DNA of 64,000 nt from Megascapheus bottae (GCA_024803745.1 JANJXV010000029.1:23178001-23242000), one strand, 5' to 3'; shown: positions 24,118-36,423, numbered from the stretch's first letter. Notes: generated from the letters alone by a model not told the origin. Translations and numbers: made by a program.

Positions 24118-25588
24118 AATGTATGAGGAAGTTACAGCCATGACAGATTATAGCAGCAAGCTGATTCTATGTGCACTGTAATACAAATTCATGGCAAAAC
24201 CTTTTATTGTTTATATGCAAGCTTCCCTCACTATTATATTAAGCAGGTCATTGTTTGGTTCCAAGTTTGGCTTTTCATGCCACTCTTTTCATAACTTCTT
24301 TCTGTCTGACAAGTTTAAGGCTTAAGCTCCAAGATGGTAATTGTGCCCAACCATCACGTTTTAAAATCAGTGACCAGTAATGAACTAACTCCTCAATATT
24401 GCACCAAGTTCATCACCTAGCATATTTATCCACATATTTTCAATGAGGCGCTTTTAAGTAACAAGTGATCATTCATTTTCTCAGTCTTTCCTTCTCGAGT
24501 GTCAGACAGACTGTAAGGTACATTGAGGCTTATCATAATCACATAATTTTGAAGAAGCTGATCATATATGTAAAATATTTGACCTAAATATGCCAAAAAA
24601 AGTTTGCCTACTGCATTCAACCTTCAAAAATCTGTCGTACCAAACTAGCCACTCTGATTTATCAAAGGTTTCCCATGATACAGTGCTTGTACATTTTTGT
24701 ACAGAAACATGACAGAAAAAAGAAAGATGAATTATAGATGACTTCCTACCATTTCTAAATATTTTATATCTGATTTAGTCTGCTAAAATTCTAGTCTTAT
24801 TCATAGATACTAACACACAGAATCTCTTCGTTCTAAGGGGACTCTAAAGACATACCGATTTTTATCTACTTTATCATGTGATACTTTTGTCTGGATATTT
24901 TATTTCTGGTACTTAATTTATAACACTTAGCTCATACATCATCTTTAAATAAGCTAAATTATATAATGTGAAGACTATCTTTATGTTTTCATAAGAAGCT
25001 AAAAGATTGCTAGGTTCAAAATACATTCTTTTTGTGAAATTTAAAATAGCGCATGCAACTTGGCAAAACAGAATGGTGTAAATTGTGCAGTATTCAGACT
25101 GCATAATACTAGTACATCAATAACTCATTATTTTAGTGAATACTATTTAACACATGTTACCATTATATCCACTGATTTTTAGTCATGTTAATATCCACTC
25201 AAGAACTAGCATCTAGAGTGGAGGAATAAATAAAGGTTTCAGATTTTGATAATCTTCAGACAGTTATAGAAGGACTACAAGCAAATAGCCAACTAATGAA
25301 ACCTACTTAAATAACTTCTCTATGTTTCAACATCTTCATTTAGTGTGAGTGTACAGACCAATTTCAAGTACTTTGCAAGCAATAAATTTTAATCACATTC
25401 ATTTGACTAGTGATGTACTTGACCTAATTGTTTATCTCCCGTAACCATTCTATTAATCTTAAGCAATGTACACATGCCAACAATTACATTTGTTTTGCAA
25501 ATAATAAATATAAATAAAAACAAAAGTAAGCAATAAAGACAAAACAGTGAGTGTTATGAAATATTCCACTTCTTTACACATTTACTGT
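24118..25588. other. No recognised feature
   Basis: AT-rich sequence; open frames at 24426-24620 and 24913-25104 (minus) are of chance length and lack coding signs. Confidence 0.4.
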
Positions 25589-25668
25589 TGGTTGAACCCA
25601 GGGCCTGGCCATGATCCTTGAGCTTTTTTGCTCAAGGCTAGCACCATACTCCATTTGTGGGTTGTGTG

Positions 25669-25711
<43 letters not shown>

Positions 25712-25820
25712 TGATTAACTGTCTCAAAGACTTCCTTTCTTGTTTTTAAACCTCTATCCTTGGATCTCAGCCTCCTGAGTAATTAGGATTATAATCATGA
25801 GTCACAGGTGCCCAGCTCAT
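25589..25820 (-). mobile_element. B1-ID composite SINE with internal (TG)n
   Basis: The minus strand reads B1-like (gctgggcacctgtgactcat on the L1-like strand; cagcctcctgagtaattagg in window) then ID-like (gagcttttttgctcaaggct, gttgaacccagggcctgg). A TG microsatellite at 25669-25710 splits the two halves. Confidence 0.85.
25669..25710. repeat. (TG)n microsatellite inside a SINE
   Basis: About twenty TG units in the linker between the two SINE halves. Confidence 0.97.
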
Positions 25821-26339
25821 ATTTACTATATTTAAATGATAGTTAAGAAATGTTACTTTTTTGTCTTTCTCTTCATGGAACATTATAGTTAACTACTTGG
25901 ATTTACACTAGTTAAATATGAATATAATTTGTTGAAATGTATCATAACAAATATAATTTGATCCTATAATTAGAAACTGTTTCAGAAACAAGCCGCTAAC
26001 TAATATATGTTGTAGTGCAGTCTTTTTTTATTCACAAAAGCATGTGAAGAAGGCTAAAGTTTTTATTCTAGTTTTTCCAAATTTTAATTTATTTGGGGAA
26101 AATGTCATATTAATAGGAGAGCCAGAAAAATCAATGCCATCTTAATCTAATAGAAAGGTAATTGTTCTGTGTGTTTCATCAGAAAATAATAGCATAAGCT
26201 TTTATGATTTTTCAATAAGTAATTAATTTTATTGTATCAGTTTATGGAAAATAATGTGAAAGTTTCATAAAGTACATAATAATCAGATCAATGTAGTTAA
26301 TATTTTCATCATCATAAACATCTTAATTGCAATAGCATA
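25821..26339. other. No recognised feature
   Basis: AT-rich; nothing supported. Confidence 0.4.
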
Positions 26340-26580
26340 ATACATAGATTTGATATTTGATACATATATTATGCATGTGATATATTGTACATTATATACT
26401 CATACACATTATACATTATCATACATCTTATATACATCTTACACATGTGCATTTCATATACATATGTGCATCTGTGATACATATGTGTATATATACATTT
26501 TTGTATGTGTACACATAATCTTTGTATATATGCATATATATTGACACAGTGTAAAGAGTTTCATACACATATACATTATG
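26340..26580. repeat. Degenerate alternating purine-pyrimidine tract
   Basis: Repeated ATACAT/TATAC/ACACAT/TGTGTAT words over about 240 bp without an exact period. The Tyr/His/Cys-rich open frame here is only a translation of the repeat. Confidence 0.75.
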
Positions 26581-26589
26581 TACTGAACA

Positions 26590-26981
26590 GTGAATAGTAA
26601 TTAATATTCCATCTCCTTATCTATACTCTTTTGTGGGAACTTTGTGAAATAAACTCTCTCCAATGTTCTACAGAACCATAGACTTTGTTACTTTTATCTA
26701 CTTGTGTTATCAAACCTCCCACCTCCTTCCCCTGACCCATTTCCAGCCTCTGTGTATCACTGATATATATTCTAATTGACTTTTAAAGATACCCATAAGA
26801 AAGAACATGAAACATTTATCTTCCTGCATCTGTTTTATTTTACTTAACATCCTTCCTTGGTTCCTTTGCATGGATGAAAAATGCTCTATCACATAAATAT
26901 GTAGTGGTACACAAACACATAGAATTTCTAAAATCATAGTCTTGAATTTTATGACCTCAAACACATTTACACACACATACA

Positions 26982-27016
<35 letters not shown>

Positions 27017-27060
27017 GCATTTCATTGGATTGTAGAAGCTTTAGTCATCTATCGGGTGAT
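26590..27060 (-). mobile_element. Old LINE-1 3' fragment
   Basis: tttactaacatccttccttgg-like sequence, tttgcatggatgaaaaatgc and the order of words match an old L1 ORF2/3' region in minus orientation. A CA microsatellite interrupts it at about 26969-27012. The edges are approximate. Confidence 0.55.
26969..27012. repeat. (CA)n microsatellite
   Basis: About twenty CA units with small interruptions at the left end. Confidence 0.95.
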
Positions 27061-27862
27061 ATATAAAATGTTTCGTTATCGTGGTTACTGTAACTAACTT
27101 AGCAACAAACATGAATGCTTCTGTGACATTTTTGTTGTTACCAAATCAAGAGAAATGAAGCTCCTCTTTGTCTTTCTTCACTCTTGAGTGTATCACATAT
27201 TTCACCTTTAAATGTTTCAATTCTCACTCATTTATCAAAAGTGAAATACTATGGAATTTATACAAAAAGACTAACTTAAAATGATGGCATCTTTAAATTA
27301 CCTAGATTTGTGTAAATGTCAAGAATTGTAATTCTCAACCAAGACTCAACAACAGTTGTGTTAATGGCTACTATAATGATTTGAGCATTTCCAATGGCAT
27401 TGGGAAAGAATTGGAGACCTTAGGGTTTACTTCTTCTTACAAATTATTCTTAATTTGACTATTCAACTTACCATCATTTGTAATGTTTCTGTCAAATAAA
27501 AGCTAGAGTTAAACTGACAGTTGACTTGTTTTATTTTTATGTTTGGAAAGTAAATTAATACAAAGGGATGTACATGTTTGGTGCTATTTTGTTGTGTTGA
27601 TGTCAAACATTTCCTGGCAACTCAAAACTGTCACTTTCAGGTCCCTAGTCCATAGTCCAGTATGTGACAATCATATTCCCAGTTTCTAGTTATGCTGCAT
27701 TTGATTACTGTTTTTGTCTAAACTAGTTTCCTTCTTACAAAATATTACATGCTTATTAGACATAGAGCTAGAAAAACAGATAGAACTTGGAAAATTTCTC
27801 ATTTTTTCTTAGTTGTCATTTGAGAGCTCTACAAATCTGGCAGCATTACTCTTCATTTTGAA
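27061..27862. other. No recognised feature
   Basis: AT-rich; no repeat or gene recognised. Confidence 0.4.
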
Positions 27863-28577
27863 AGTATTTTTTATTGTAATTAATAGAAGTTTACATGATA
27901 TTTGCCAGATAGATGGTGCATTAATTCCCATACATTGATACGCTTTCACATGTCTTGGTCCCCATTTCCCTCCTCCCCATCCCCACTCCTCATCTTGTTT
28001 TTCCCCATTCCCTATCCAACTTCAAATAATCAAATACAAATATATCTGATATATCAGGTAACAAAGTGAGATACTGTAACAATATGAGATAACCAAGGGA
28101 CAGCAAAAGAGATGAGAGATAACATAGTACCTTAAGAACAACAATCATTCATTATATGGCTTATGTTTCTATATCTTAGAGATCCTTCTTCACCAACCAT
28201 ACAACAGACAAAGACCTCATATCTAAAATACATCAACAGCTCAAAAAATTGAATCAATCCAAAACTAATCTCCAAAGTAACAACCATCCCATTAAAAGAT
28301 GGGCCAAAGACTTAAAGAGAGTCTTCTCTGAAGAAGAAACAAAAATGGCCTATAGACACATGAAGAAATGCTCAACATCTCTGGTCATAAAAGAAATGCA
28401 AATCAAAACAACTCTAAGGTTCCACCTCACTCCAGTTAGAATGGCCAGGATCAAGAAAACTAATAACAACAGATGCTGGAGGGGATGTGGCCAGGAGGGA
28501 TCACTACTACACTGTTGGTGGGAGTGCAAACTCGTTCAACCACTATGGAAAGCAGTATGGCAGTTCCTCAAAAGACA
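27863..28577 (-). mobile_element. 5'-inverted LINE-1 with internal deletion
   Basis: 27863-28186 is the L1 3'UTR on the minus strand (tattgtaattaatagaagtt). 28187-28577 is ORF2 C-terminal sequence on the plus strand (accaaccatacaacagacaa to gttcctcaaaagac). Comparison with the copy at 19.6-22.0 kb shows about 430 bp missing between the two parts. The plus part keeps the cysteine motif ([18 protein letters not shown], near 28470-28530) in an open frame 28249-28608 that has no start or function. Confidence 0.9.
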
Positions 28578-29040
28578 AATCATTCTCTTATTACTCACAA
28601 AAAAGTGATTGTTATGGTAGAGCATTTTTCAAATACTTGCTCTAATCACTCCAAAAGATAAATATAAGCAGGGATAGAGCAATAGTAGAACCTTTTGATT
28701 TGGCTTTTAACTCATTCTAGGAAAAATGCATTCTTGGTAATCCAGCAAAGGAAGAATATTTGAAGAGCTTGTTATCTTAGACCCTTTGTTTTTATAACTG
28801 TTATTTGTAACCCTTGAAATGAATCAAACAACAGAGGTCACACAATGCTTCCAGCATTCTTTACTTTTCCTTTCAGTTAATTCCTCCTTCTCCTAGAAGA
28901 AAGCAATGTCTAGAGTTCAAATACATAAGATTTCAGCTTTTCCATAATTTTCAGAATTACACCTAGCATTTTAATACACTGCTAGGAATATAGACTTTTC
29001 TCTAGACTCCACTTGTACCTTCTTTAGCTATTTTTCTTTG
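28578..29040. other. No recognised feature
   Basis: Nothing supported. Confidence 0.4.
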
Positions 29041-29225
29041 TCAGTCCTGGGCTTGAGCTCAGGGCCTGAGCACTGTCCATGAACTTTCTCAAGGCTAGAG
29101 CTCTACCACTTGAGCCTCAGCACCACTTCTGGATTTTTTTCTATGTATGTGGTACCAAGGAATCAAACCCAGGTCTTTGTGCATGCTAGGCAAATACTGT
29201 ATCGCTAGGCCAAACTCCCGGCCCC
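29041..29225 (-). mobile_element. ID-ID dimeric SINE
   Basis: On the minus strand: left ID unit (gcctagcgatacagtatttg, then cctgggtttgattccttgg), linker accacatacatag, right ID unit (tcaagtggtagagctctagc) and end. Nearly complete. Confidence 0.9.
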
Positions 29226-29403
29226 TTTAGCTAATTTCTATTACATTGCATATTTATTGCCAATCCATTCTACCTTAACGTTAACCTATCCTTTACTTTG
29301 TACCCTTAACCTGAAAGCACTTTGGTAGGGATTCGATTGCAGAACTGAGTCATGTCCCTACTTGGAAATGAACGTTCCATTCCTTTGTTTTGACCCTTCT
29401 TTT

Positions 29404-30725
29404 AAGAAACATTTGGTGCGGCAGGGAGCGCAAGTGCAGTGGTGCAGCCTCTGGTGTCTCAGGCAGGATGCCAGCATGGCAGAAAGAGCCCAAGGCGCAG
29501 CAGCTGGCCCAGACTGCAGCCAGCACTCTGTCAATTACAAGCCCTCGGCCCTGAAGAGCATCCAGGAGAGGACTACGAGAGCCTGAGCAAATACAAGGAG
29601 GCTCTGCTGGGCCAGGTGGCCGTCTCTGCTGACCCCAGCGTCCCCAACGCGGTGGTGACTCGAACTACCTTGGTGTGCAGCACCTCCCCAGGCCCTCTGG
29701 AGCTGGACCTGACAAGGGACCTGGAGAGCCTCAAGAAGCAGTCTTTTGTGCTGAAGGAGGGAGTGGAATGAACACCAAATAAAAAATCTCCTCCCGGGTG
29801 AACAGAGAGATTGTGTTGGGCATGAAGTCCATACGGCACACACACAGGAAAGGCGTGAGGATTGACAAGACGGAGTACATGGTGGGGAGCTACGAGCCCC
29901 GGGTGAGGAGTACGAGTTCCTGACACCCATGAAGGGGGCACCCAAAGGCATACTGACCCGGGGCAGCTACAACGTCAAGTCCCGCTTCACAGACGACAAG
30001 ACTGACCATCTGTCCTGGGAGTGGAATCTAACCATCAAGAAGGAGTGGAAGGATTGAGCCCTAGCCAAGAGGCGGGCAGGGCGATGGACAGACAGAAGGA
30101 CAGACATGCCCCCCTCATGCCCTTCCCCACCACAAACCAAAGCGCTGACAGGGCCCTTCCCTACCGTCACTCCTAACTGGCCCACCTCCAGAGGCTACTC
30201 TGCCCTCCAGTTCTGTGCGCTAGCCCCATCAGGCCCCTGTGTCTCTCACTTCACATTGCTGCTACTGCCTGTGCAGCTAGGAGAAGGTCAGATTGCCAAA
30301 ACTCATGCCTCCATCTCCATCCGGGAGATGGGCATCCTCACCTCTGCTCTGAGTGGGAAGCAATCAGCCACTTCTCCACAGAGAGTCCAGGAGGGGCAAA
30401 GACAGCGGCAGAGCCTTACTTGTCTCACCTAGGCCTCACGGCCTGGAACCTCGTGCCTGGCCTGTCAGTATTTATTGCCTCCATTGTGCCATCCTCTGGG
30501 CCAGCGGGCCTGCTGCTCTGCCTGGCTTTAGGTGCCACTATCCCCAGGCAGGCCCTTCCTGGACCCAGCCAGGACAGTATGGGACCATGTGCACACACAG
30601 TTGGGAGATGTCTCCTGTGCCTCCCCTCCCTGTTCCCATTCCCCTGTGGGGTCTGCCAGGTCCAGGCCTTGACAGGTAGACAAGCCTGTCCCTGTTTCTC
30701 TTCTGACTGGAAAAAAAAGAAACAT
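29404..30725 (+). pseudogene. ARHGDIA: Processed pseudogene of ARHGDIA (RhoGDI alpha)
   Basis: The parent gene encodes RhoGDI1, a 204-residue cytosolic protein that keeps prenylated Rho GTPases GDP-bound and off membranes. Here the mRNA is copied without introns: a 5'UTR piece from about 29415, a start codon at 29476, the coding remnant to a stop at 30055-30057, then about 650 bp of 3'UTR to an 8-A run at 30711. Recognisable family segments are [47 protein letters not shown] and, near the end, [13 protein letters not shown]. The frame shifts near 29570, a stop falls at 29769 after KEGVE, and further shifts follow. The coding remnant is 582 nt against 615 in the parent. aagaaacat occurs at 29404-29412 and 30717-30725, preceded by tttt at the left, which fits an L1-mediated TSD. 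GC content is far above the surroundings. It is not functional as protein. Confidence 0.96.
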
Positions 30726-31144
30726 AATGGCATATATGCTCCTCTATGAAATTCCTACTAGGCTTATTTCCTTCTGCATCCCACTGTCATGTATATATTC
30801 AAATCTCTACTAAGTATCATGTGAAATGAAATTGTTATCCTTTCATGTGATCAGCAAAATCCATTAGGTAATTTTAGCCTGAATTTCTGTCATTTGGTTC
30901 AAGTGGCCTGCAGCATACAACCATCCATTGCCAGCTTAGACACTGTTTTAAGAAATATAAGTAATTCTATACAGACTATTCATTTAAAAACTGATTTTGC
31001 CTGTGATGTGTCTAACACTAAATTCTCTGGCTATATCAATTTAACCAATATACTTTAGACACTGGATATATGCAGGTTTTATTAACTATTCTAGAGATCA
31101 AAAGATAAATGGTGTGCAGCACCCATTCTCTTTAAAAAACATAT
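30726..31144. other. No recognised feature
   Basis: AT-rich flank of the pseudogene; nothing supported. Confidence 0.4.
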
Positions 31145-31860
31145 TATATTGTTATTATAAAAGGTGATATACAGGAGGGTTACAGTTACATAAGTAGGAC
31201 ATTTCTTTAGGGATAATGCCATCCCTTCCCTCACTCTCTCCCAGTTTTTCCCTTTCATGACCATCCACAACTTGTGCAGTTCATTTTCAACATAGTGTCT
31301 AGTGAGTACACGGCTTCACTTGTTCACCCTTTATCCCTCCATGTTTGTGCCTCCCCTTACTTTCCTGAAGACAGATAAACCAACGAATAAGAAACAAAGA
31401 AAAGGAAACAAAATAGCAACCAAGACAAAACTTGTTTCCATATTCTTGCTGTACATTTCTATAAATACTATTTTGTATGATCAGGTATGCATAGGTATTG
31501 TGCTCTCATGTTCCTCTCCTACAGGTATCATCCCTTGACCTTGCTGTGTGTGAATGCCTAGAGACCTATATATTTTATCATCTCTTGGTCTAGCTTTCGA
31601 ATATGAGAGAAAACACATGCTGTGTGTCTCTCTGAACTGGGTTTACCTCACTTGATATGATTTGTTCTAGGTCCATCCATTTTTCCTGCAAATGACATAA
31701 TCTTATTCTTTCTGATGGCAGGGCAGTGTAAAATTCTTTCTTGCATAGGTACCACATTTTTTCATCCATTCATCGATTGCAGGGTATCTGTTCTATTTCC
31801 ATAACTTGGCTATTGTGAATAGATCAGCAATGGGCATGATTTGAAAATGTCCTTATGGTA
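31145..31860 (-). mobile_element. Older LINE-1 3' part
   Basis: Minus orientation. 3'UTR words ctcactctctcccagttttt and agttcattttcaacatagtg are shared with the element at 22.6 kb, followed by the ORF2 end (catttttcatcc region, cttggctattgtgaatagat). It is 5'-truncated near 31860. Diverged, older subfamily. Confidence 0.82.
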
Positions 31861-32423
31861 CCCTAGCTTGCTGCTCCCATTCTTAGAGAAGTCAGAGTAC
31901 ATGGGAAAAGGTACAGAAAATTAACCATGACTTTATATGATAAGCACTCTAAAAGAGACACCACAAATGTTATGAAGAAGCAGAAAGAGGGGTCAATGAA
32001 GTTGACCTTGAGAGAGTGTCTCCTTGTAAGTGCTTTTATGGATAGAAAAGAGGTGTTTATTGTATTTGGTCCTTTAGGATAAAAGGTTGCTCTCTCTGAA
32101 AAGGAGAAGAGACAAGAAGTCATATTAAGCACAGACTAGGGAGTTGAAGTGTAAATGTGCATGAGCTATCACTGGGTGACAGGGTCAAGTTGTCTGGCAG
32201 GAAAACAAGATGGAATTGCAGGGATGAACCTAAAAGGGCTCTGTATTCCATTGTAAAGTACTGAAAAACTATTTGAAAATGTATTAGTTTTCCATTCTGT
32301 ATAAGAATTTAATACTTGGCTGCTTAAAGTAGCATTTACTTATTGCCTCACAGCTCAGAAATTGATGAGTATGTGTTCACTAGATCTTTTGATTACACTC
32401 CCATTAAGATTTCAACCAAGCTG
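31861..32423. other. No recognised feature
   Basis: Nothing supported; the open frame at 31863-32132 (minus) has no recognisable domain. Confidence 0.4.
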
Positions 32424-32512
32424 TAACTGAGCTACTCAGGAGGCTGAAATCTGAGGATTGCTGTTGGAGTATGAAAGCTGTGAGACTCTTATTTCCAATA
32501 AAGTAACCCTCA

Positions 32513-32556
<44 letters not shown>

Positions 32557-32680
32557 ACACACCTGAAGTGGAGCTTTTATTCCAGTGGTAGATCATTAGT
32601 TTTGAGCCAAAGAAACTCAGGGACAGTGCCTATATTCTAAAATTCAAATCCCACTTCTGGCACCAAAGAGGAAAAAAAAA
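32424..32680 (+). mobile_element. B1-ID composite SINE with internal (CA)n
   Basis: gagctactcaggaggctgaa, ctgtgagactcttatttcca, then CA repeat, then ID-like ccagtggtagatcattagtt and gaaactcagggacagtgcct, ending in an A tail. The start is truncated. Confidence 0.85.
32515..32563. repeat. (CA)n microsatellite inside a SINE
   Basis: About 23 CA units with one TA interruption, at the junction between the two SINE halves. Confidence 0.97.
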
Positions 32681-33838
32681 CACAAGACAGCTCTGGGTGT
32701 ATTCATCAAGAAAAGTCTGCTAACCAGACAGTTTCATATAAATGGTATAATTTTTTTAAAGTGGCATTTGCCACTTTTGCCCTATTCTAGTAGAAGCAAG
32801 CCACAGGTTGATCACAGTGACACTCTAAGGGACAGGATTATATTGAGTTGTAACCACCACAGTATAGGGTTCATGAGCATCACCTTAAAGTTTGACAGGA
32901 AGAAGGGTTGTGTTTATGTGATGACATACACCACCAACATTTAATAAAGAAAGTAGTCTGCTGTGTGAATGGAGGTTTAAGGTTGTCAGCAACACCTAAA
33001 TTTATCTCTTTTATGCATTTCCTGTCTTGGAAAGTAACTTTCTATCTAGAGATTAGTTTGTGCTATTTTTTTTCTAAAGAAGAAGAAAGAAAAGAAAAAA
33101 AGCCCACGAAGCTTCCTGGGATTCACTAAAATCATCTTCCCCCAGAGAGAAAAAGGAAATGAGTGGACTTTAGAATGACTACAGGTGGGGAATGGGGGGA
33201 AGCAGGGTAGGGGATCCATTGTGCTAAGGAATGGGACAAAATTAGATTCTTTTATGGTTCAAGGGTTTAAAATAGCTTTCCTGGAAAGAAAGCAAAGAAA
33301 GGGAATGATAGCAGGTCTTTGAGGAATTGGTCCCCAAGACCAGCTCTGACCTGTTGCCCTGCTTAGTCTCCAGCCTCTGGAGGTGGGCTGTGGGCATGAA
33401 ATGAACAATGCACTGCTGTGAACCGCCATTATTCCCAGCCAGGAAAGGATGGAGAGAGATGAGACCACCAGCTGAAAACCTTGGTTTTACTACTGTTGTT
33501 TAAGTATGACCTCGAGGCCAATTTCCAAGCCACCTATGGCTCCTCTAGGCTGTCTTTGTAGATGTGTAATGTAGCTGTTCGTTACGCCAGAAAATTACTT
33601 TCTCCACAGCCACACCCACATTGCCAGTAAAGCTCACAGTTTCTCAGCTTTTGCTGAACAATTAGAATTACCTTGGAAATATATGGTTTTTTACAACATA
33701 GATGTTCACTCTTCAGAGGTAGATAATCTGATTCACATCATCAACAGTGGGTGCAAGCATTGGAAAAAATAAAATTATTTGGATGATTCTAATGGGCATC
33801 CAGGGTTGAAAAATATGGTGCCATATAATATTGAATAT
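32681..33838. other. No recognised feature
   Basis: Mixed composition, with a purine-rich patch at 33078-33105. No gene or repeat recognised. Confidence 0.4.
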
Positions 33839-34086
33839 GGCTGTGCGCTGGTGGCTCATGCTAATCCTAGCTACTCAGGAGGCTTAGATCTGAGGATAGT
33901 GGTTCAAAGCCAGCCTGGGAAAGAAAGGCTGTGAGACTCTTATCATCAATTAACCACCAGAAATCCAGAAGTGGAGATGTGGCTTAAGTGCTAGAGCGAT
34001 AGCCTTGAGCTGAAGAGCTCAGGGACAGAGCTCAGGCCCAGAGTTCAAGCCCCATGACTTAAAAAAAAAAAGAAAGAAAAAGGAAG
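33839..34086 (+). mobile_element. Complete B1-ID composite SINE with TSD
   Basis: A good example of the family: gctggtggctcatgctaatc, tcctagctactcaggaggct, gatctgaggatagtggttca, aaccaccagaaatccagaag, then ID part gtggcttaagtgctagagcg, gctgaagagctcagggacag, gagttcaagccccatgact and an A-rich tail. aatattgaatat (left, about 33826) and aaaatattgcatat (right, about 34087) are a likely TSD. Confidence 0.93.
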
Positions 34087-34099
34087 AAAATATTGCATA

Positions 34100-34764
34100 T
34101 ATAGTTGGAGAGGGGTGTAATCAGGGTTTTCTTAGCTTTGCTAGGATTGCTGACAGAGAGAAAAGAAGCTTCACTTTCTCATTTATGAGGCTGCAATGGG
34201 GCACCGCTAATCTTTAATTGGGAAAAATTACAAACATGGTGGCTTTGTTGGTTCCATTTTGTGAATGACCAAAGTTGTGCTGGGAAAGGGTAGTGAGACC
34301 TCCAGTAATAAATCCATGATCAACAGACTTTTTCAGTCTCCATGATATAAATTCCTATGTTAAGATATCAAACTGATATTATAAGAATACCTGAGAAGTG
34401 ATGAAGAGATGATCCACGATGGTCAACAGGTGATACATCATTGTATTTCTAGAATACAGATAAGATTCACAATAACCCTAAGAGTAGCAATAAGTGTAAA
34501 GTGTCACAATATAATAAGCTGTGAACACTTTCATCATTTTCACAGAAATTGTTTAATTTCAATCTTATATAAGTAATCTTAAACAGTAATTGTTATTTTT
34601 GAATATGTACAGTGGGTTACTGTGACGTTGTATAGGTAGGTTTCAGCATATTACTGTTTGAAATACTTAATTGTCATTTTTGTTTATACAATAAACAAAA
34701 ATAATTCCTGGGCATTAGTATCATACATAGCTGTGTCTGTAAGACCTGAATTGTAGAGGCCTAT
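34100..34764. other. No recognised feature
   Basis: AT-rich; nothing supported. Confidence 0.4.
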
Positions 34765-34860
34765 TATTGTGTGTGTATATGTGCACGTGTGTGCCTGTGT
34801 GTGTGTGTGTGTAAGTGTGTGTATGCACACACAGGTGTGCATATGCTTGTGTGTGTGTGC
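34765..34860. repeat. Imperfect (TG)n tract next to a SINE
   Basis: TG runs broken by CA, AA and GC steps over about 95 bp, abutting the tail side of the SINE at 34861. Confidence 0.9.
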
Positions 34861-35073
34861 TCCAGTACTTGGCACTGTGCTCTCACTTGACATTTTTACT
34901 CAAGGCTAGAGCTCTACCTGTTTAGTTACACCTCATCATCTGGCTTTTTGATGATTTACTGCAGACAATATTCTTTTGGATTTGTCTGCCTGGGCTAGTT
35001 TCAGTCCAATAATCTCAGGATTTAGCTTTCTGAGTAGCTAAGATTACAGGTATTAGCCACCATCACCAAGCCT
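34861..35073 (-). mobile_element. B1-ID composite SINE
   Basis: Minus orientation: B1 part at the right (tctgagtagctaagattaca, ggtattagccacc) and ID part at the left (tttactcaaggctagagctc). Diverged. Confidence 0.85.
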
Positions 35074-35747
35074 AAATTCTGTCAATTTTTCACCTGTCTA
35101 GCACTTAAGATTTAGAGTACATTGCCATGAGCACAATGGACAATTCTTTACCATTGGAAACAACTACTGTATGAAAGGGTAAATTGAATAATTCTTCATG
35201 AAACTAGAGAAGGTATAGTGTTTATTGTTAAGAACTTATATTTCAACAAACTCTTTCCATTTGCATGAAAGGTTTGAGTTTGGCTGAGTACTTTTAGCAA
35301 AGACAAGTACACTGTATTTTAGTTAGTGCTTTCCTGTAGTGAGCTGCTCTTCCTTAGCTTGAAGTTCTCCACTGAATCAGGTATCTCCCTTCCCTCCAGG
35401 ATCCAGAAATAGAAGTCCCTGTTGCTCTGATATACACTCAACTCATTGCTGTTCAAATGAATACTTGCTCATCTCTTGTTAATGTTCATTCTTTTGGTTT
35501 TCCCCTTTGCCCTATGCCCCTTGCCCTGGCAGTCTTCCAGGGTTCATCAGCCCCAGAAAGGACTCTGAAGACCTTTCTCTGTTCATCTCTATGTCCTGCT
35601 CTAAGACAAGTCACAGGCTGCTTGTGCTTCCATTGTTACTGCTAAAGGGAGCTTAATGTAATAGACAAAATCTCATTGGCTTAATCACTTACATGTCTAG
35701 AATTCCTCCTTTATCCTTTCCTAAGTTTGAGGTACAAGTAGTCCTTT
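35074..35747. other. No recognised feature
   Basis: Nothing supported; the open frame at 35457-35645 is of chance length. Confidence 0.4.
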
Positions 35748-36066
35748 GAATGGTGCCGGGGCCAGCCGGCAGCAAACCAGGGTTCGCAGATTGGGGTTCC
35801 TGAAATAGGGGGCAAGGACTAGGAAAAAATAGAAGAGAGACAGACACACCGGGTCCGGGATGTCTGCAGCCCAAGTAAAGACTGCCTCGTTTATTCAACT
35901 CCAGCTTCTCCCTTCTTGAAACCAGGGAACTTCCAACTGTTACATTCATATGGTAAATCTCAGGTAATTTAAACAGAATAAGGCCATAAAACAATAGGAC
36001 AATAAAGCCATGGTCGGATGCAAATCAAGGTACAATTTGATTCTACTCTGGTTCCCAACAGAATGG
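35748..36066 (-). mobile_element. Solo LTR, class II ERV (ERVK/IAP-like), 6-bp TSD
   Basis: The LTR is 35754-36060 (307 bp). On the minus strand it starts TGTTGGGAACC and ends GGCCCCGGCA, so it has TG...CA ends; a TGTTGGGA start is typical of IAP-type class II LTRs. A polyadenylation signal AATAAA precedes the GC-rich R/U5 part (at about 35892 in window, cgtttattc). gaatgg flanks both sides (35748-35753 and 36061-36066): a perfect 6-bp duplication, the class II value. No gag, pol or env sequence lies next to it, so it is a solo LTR left by LTR-LTR recombination. Confidence 0.88.
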
Positions 36067-36185
36067 TACATTATCTTTGATTTTTCCATGATGTATTTAT
36101 TCCTTTCTATCTCTGGAGACTGTCCCCAATGCATTACAGATATATAAGCTACTTTATTTAAGCAGACTCTTTTTCTTTATGTGTG

Positions 36186-36418
36186 TGTGGACCTGGAACT
36201 TGAATTTGGGGCCTGAGTGCTGTCAATGAGTGTACAAAGCTAACACTTTACTATTTGATCCACAGATCCACTTCCAGGTATTTAGTGGTTAATTGGAGAT
36301 AAGGACTCCAATTAATTTTTGGTGGTTAATTGGATATAGGTCCGCAATTAACTTTCCTGGATAGACTGACCTTGAGCAGCTGAGTAGCTAGGATTACAGG
36401 TGTGAGCTGCCGCACTTG
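36186..36418 (-). mobile_element. B1-ID composite SINE
   Basis: B1 part at the right (gctgagtagctaggattacag, gtgtgagctgcc) and ID part at the left (gaatttggggcctgagtgct). The middle holds a small duplication: ggttaattggagataaggac and ggttaattggatataggtcc. Confidence 0.88.
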
Positions 36419-36423
36419 TAATC

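Noticed and set aside
29535..30733. Minus-strand and alternative-frame open frames in the ARHGDIA copy
   Set aside because: Shadow frames of a GC-rich retrocopy; only the plus-strand RhoGDI frame makes protein sense.
34765..34860. TG tract considered as Z-DNA regulatory element
   Set aside because: It is an imperfect microsatellite beside a SINE; nothing else suggests a regulatory role.
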